Below, piece after piece: positions 62,624-64,000 of a stretch of 64,000 nucleotides of DNA (position 1 is its first letter; the number at the start of each line of letters is the position of its first letter). Source of the DNA: Blautia massiliensis (ex Durand et al. 2017) (GTDB lineage: Bacteria; Bacillota; Clostridia; Lachnospirales; Lachnospiraceae); NCBI RefSeq assembly GCF_001487165.1, contig NZ_LN913006.1, positions 468,545 through 532,544 of the forward strand. The letters run 5' to 3'. A program made the translations under genes and the position numbers. Under the pieces are notes generated by a model. That model saw nothing but the letters and a program-made list of their open reading frames with translations, had not been told where the DNA came from and made no database searches.

Positions 62624-64000
62624 ATGTTAAAAAGTATCCGGGCAAAGATATTACTGGCGATCCTGACAGTAACCATGTTTACTGCCTGTTCTCTTACGGT
62701 GGTATTTTATTTTCGGGCAGCAGGGATGATCGAAGAAAATTATTCAGGTATCCTGTATGGACGGATGCAGCAGACTATAAAAGATCTGGACGAATCCCTG
62801 AAAGAGATTTATTATGTGAATACGAGAACTGCCTGGGATACAGATATACGGAATAATGCGAAGGAATACAGCTGTACAGGAAATGAAAACGGCCTGGAAA
62901 ATATGGCTGGGCTTCTCCGGGAACACAGTCGGGAATATAAAGATATCAACTCCCTTTACTTTGTTTTTCCAGACAAAAAAATGGCTGTGACTTCTGAGGA
63001 ATTTCCGGTAAACAAGCAGGGGATTTCAGGAGAACATATCGAGGAATTGGAAAAAATACAGGAACTGGATTCCTTTCCGGTTCTTGTGGAATCTCCGATC
63101 CATGAAGGCGGCAGCTTTCTTTCTGTGATCCAGAAGGTAGAGGATGATAACGGAGAGATTCTGGGGTATGTTGTCGCAGACATCAGGGAACGGGCAATTT
63201 ATTACGAATATCTGGAAGCTGTCAATGACGAAAAGATCACCAGAATAGTTCTGGTAGACAGAAATGATGAAATCGTGACATCCGGAGACTACAGTGACAT
63301 TGGAAAAACATTTCCGGAGATTACAGACCAGAATGTTCCGAAAATGGAAGGCTATGCAGAAAAAAACGGTGTGATCTCTTTTTTCAGCAGAGGTAGCTTT
63401 TCAGACTGCGGCTTATATCTGGAGGTACCGAAAAAAGAAGTTTTAAGCGGACTTTCCCGGATGCGGCTCTTTCTGATCGGAATATTTGGTGCAGTTTTTG
63501 TGGCAGCTGTGCTGCTGGCACTGTGGCTCTCCAGAGTAGTCTGCGGACCGCTCAGATCCATGACTGGCACGGTTGAGAAGGTTGGTGAGGGAGATTTGAG
63601 CCTCCGTACAGAAGTGACTACTGCTGATGAGATCGGAACCCTCGGAAAAGAATTCAACCACATGCTGGATTATATCGAAGCTCTGATCGCCCAGGTGATC
63701 GAAGAGGAACAGCAGAAAAAAGATGCAGAGCTGGAAGCACTGCAGTATCAGATCACACCGCATTTTATGTATAATACATTGAACTCCATCAAATTTGCGG
63801 CATTTCTGAAAGGGGAAAAAGAGCTGGCGGGGCTTATTGGAGATTTCGTGGAGCTTCTGCAGGCCAGTATCAACAAAAAGGGAAGCTTCCTTTCTGTTGC
63901 CGATGAGATCCATATACTGAAAAATTATATCCATCTGCAGGATTTTCGCTATCAGGGAAGCTTTCAGGTGAAATATGAGATCTCTGAGGAAGCATACCGG
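62624..64000 (+). CDS. YesM-type sensor histidine kinase, 3' end cut by window edge
   Basis: 459 codons are visible; the ATP-binding domain runs past the window. The start follows AGGGAGGAG. Membrane helix 1 (about 8-30) and helix 2 (about 283-305) enclose an extracellular dCACHE-like sensor of some 250 residues. A HAMP domain follows (VVCGPLRSMTGTVEKVGEGD), then the His_kinase-type phosphorylation site ALQYQITPHFMYNTLNSIKF with H380. Kinases of this group usually pair with AraC-type response regulators and control carbohydrate uptake. Its position after the binding lipoprotein and symporter suggests it senses their sugar. Confidence 0.92.
   Translation, partial: MLKSIRAKILLAILTVTMFTACSLTVVFYFRAAGMIEENYSGILYGRMQQTIKDLDESLKEIYYVNTRTAWDTDIRNNAKEYSCTGNENGLENMAGLLREHSREYKDINSLYFVFPDKKMAVTSEEFPVNKQGISGEHIEELEKIQELDSFPVLVESPIHEGGSFLSVIQKVEDDNGEILGYVVADIRERAIYYEYLEAVNDEKITRIVLVDRNDEIVTSGDYSDIGKTFPEITDQNVPKMEGYAEKNGVISFFSRGSFSDCGLYLEVPKKEVLSGLSRMRLFLIGIFGAVFVAAVLLALWLSRVVCGPLRSMTGTVEKVGEGDLSLRTEVTTADEIGTLGKEFNHMLDYIEALIAQVIEEEQQKKDAELEALQYQITPHFMYNTLNSIKFAAFLKGEKELAGLIGDFVELLQASINKKGSFLSVADEIHILKNYIHLQDFRYQGSFQVKYEISEEAYR

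Overview
The window looks like a chromosome segment from a gut Firmicute of the Lachnospiraceae (Blautia/Ruminococcus-like). The reasons are strong AGGAGG ribosome binding sites, many rho-independent terminators, mid-GC housekeeping genes (mutS2, yhaM, rlmD, eno), a Lachnospiraceae-style galacto-N-biose phosphorylase locus, an inositol locus and the nickel-pincer genes larB/larC. The species call is inference; nothing was searched.

Layout. 1-5011: core genes: mutS2 (minus strand, only its last codon or few codons cut off), yhaM and rlmD. 4964-25432: a visibly AT-richer island of about 20.5 kb inserted in the 3' end of rlmD. It is bounded by an exact 17-bp direct repeat, and the displaced original rlmD 3' end lies at its right edge (25419-25766). 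Its main cargo (6642-19569) is one co-directional defence block: a small XRE regulator, a protein with an NBR1-type Ig domain, a type I restriction-modification system (hsdM, hsdS, hsdR), a Hachiman pair (hamA, hamB), a GIY-YIG/DUF4357 protein and a zinc-ribbon Mrr-like nuclease. An IS66 element with an internally deleted transposase follows, then two DNA-binding-like hypothetical genes and a Fic protein. No integrase or conjugation gene is present.

25967-30276: a broken IS110 transposase interrupted by a relic of a group II intron, then a promoter, a c-di-GMP-I riboswitch and a terminator ahead of a very large soluble hybrid histidine kinase. 30457-42281: glycerol dehydrogenase, then an AraC regulator, a small membrane protein and a sugar operon. 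The operon has a binding protein, two permeases, a GH42 beta-galactosidase, an N-acetylhexosamine 1-kinase and a GH112 phosphorylase. Together they should import and phosphorolyse galacto-N-biose/lacto-N-biose type disaccharides, with the ATPase supplied from elsewhere.

42475-53097: YitT-family membrane protein, esterase, RelA/SpoT-like synthetase, MATE exporter, DUF2798 protein, enolase, a two-gene polysaccharide/teichoic-acid-type ABC exporter, larB and larC. 53236-59749: inositol catabolism: LacI-type regulator, iolC, iolD, iolB and an iron alcohol dehydrogenase, with repeated GCACGCAA-like sites around the iolC promoter. 59869-64000: a sugar-binding lipoprotein, a GPH symporter and a YesM-type sensor kinase that runs off the window.

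The most notable features are the defence island, its HamA with a non-canonical nuclease motif, the HsdS with two near-duplicate recognition domains, and the HTH/NBR1-Ig pair.
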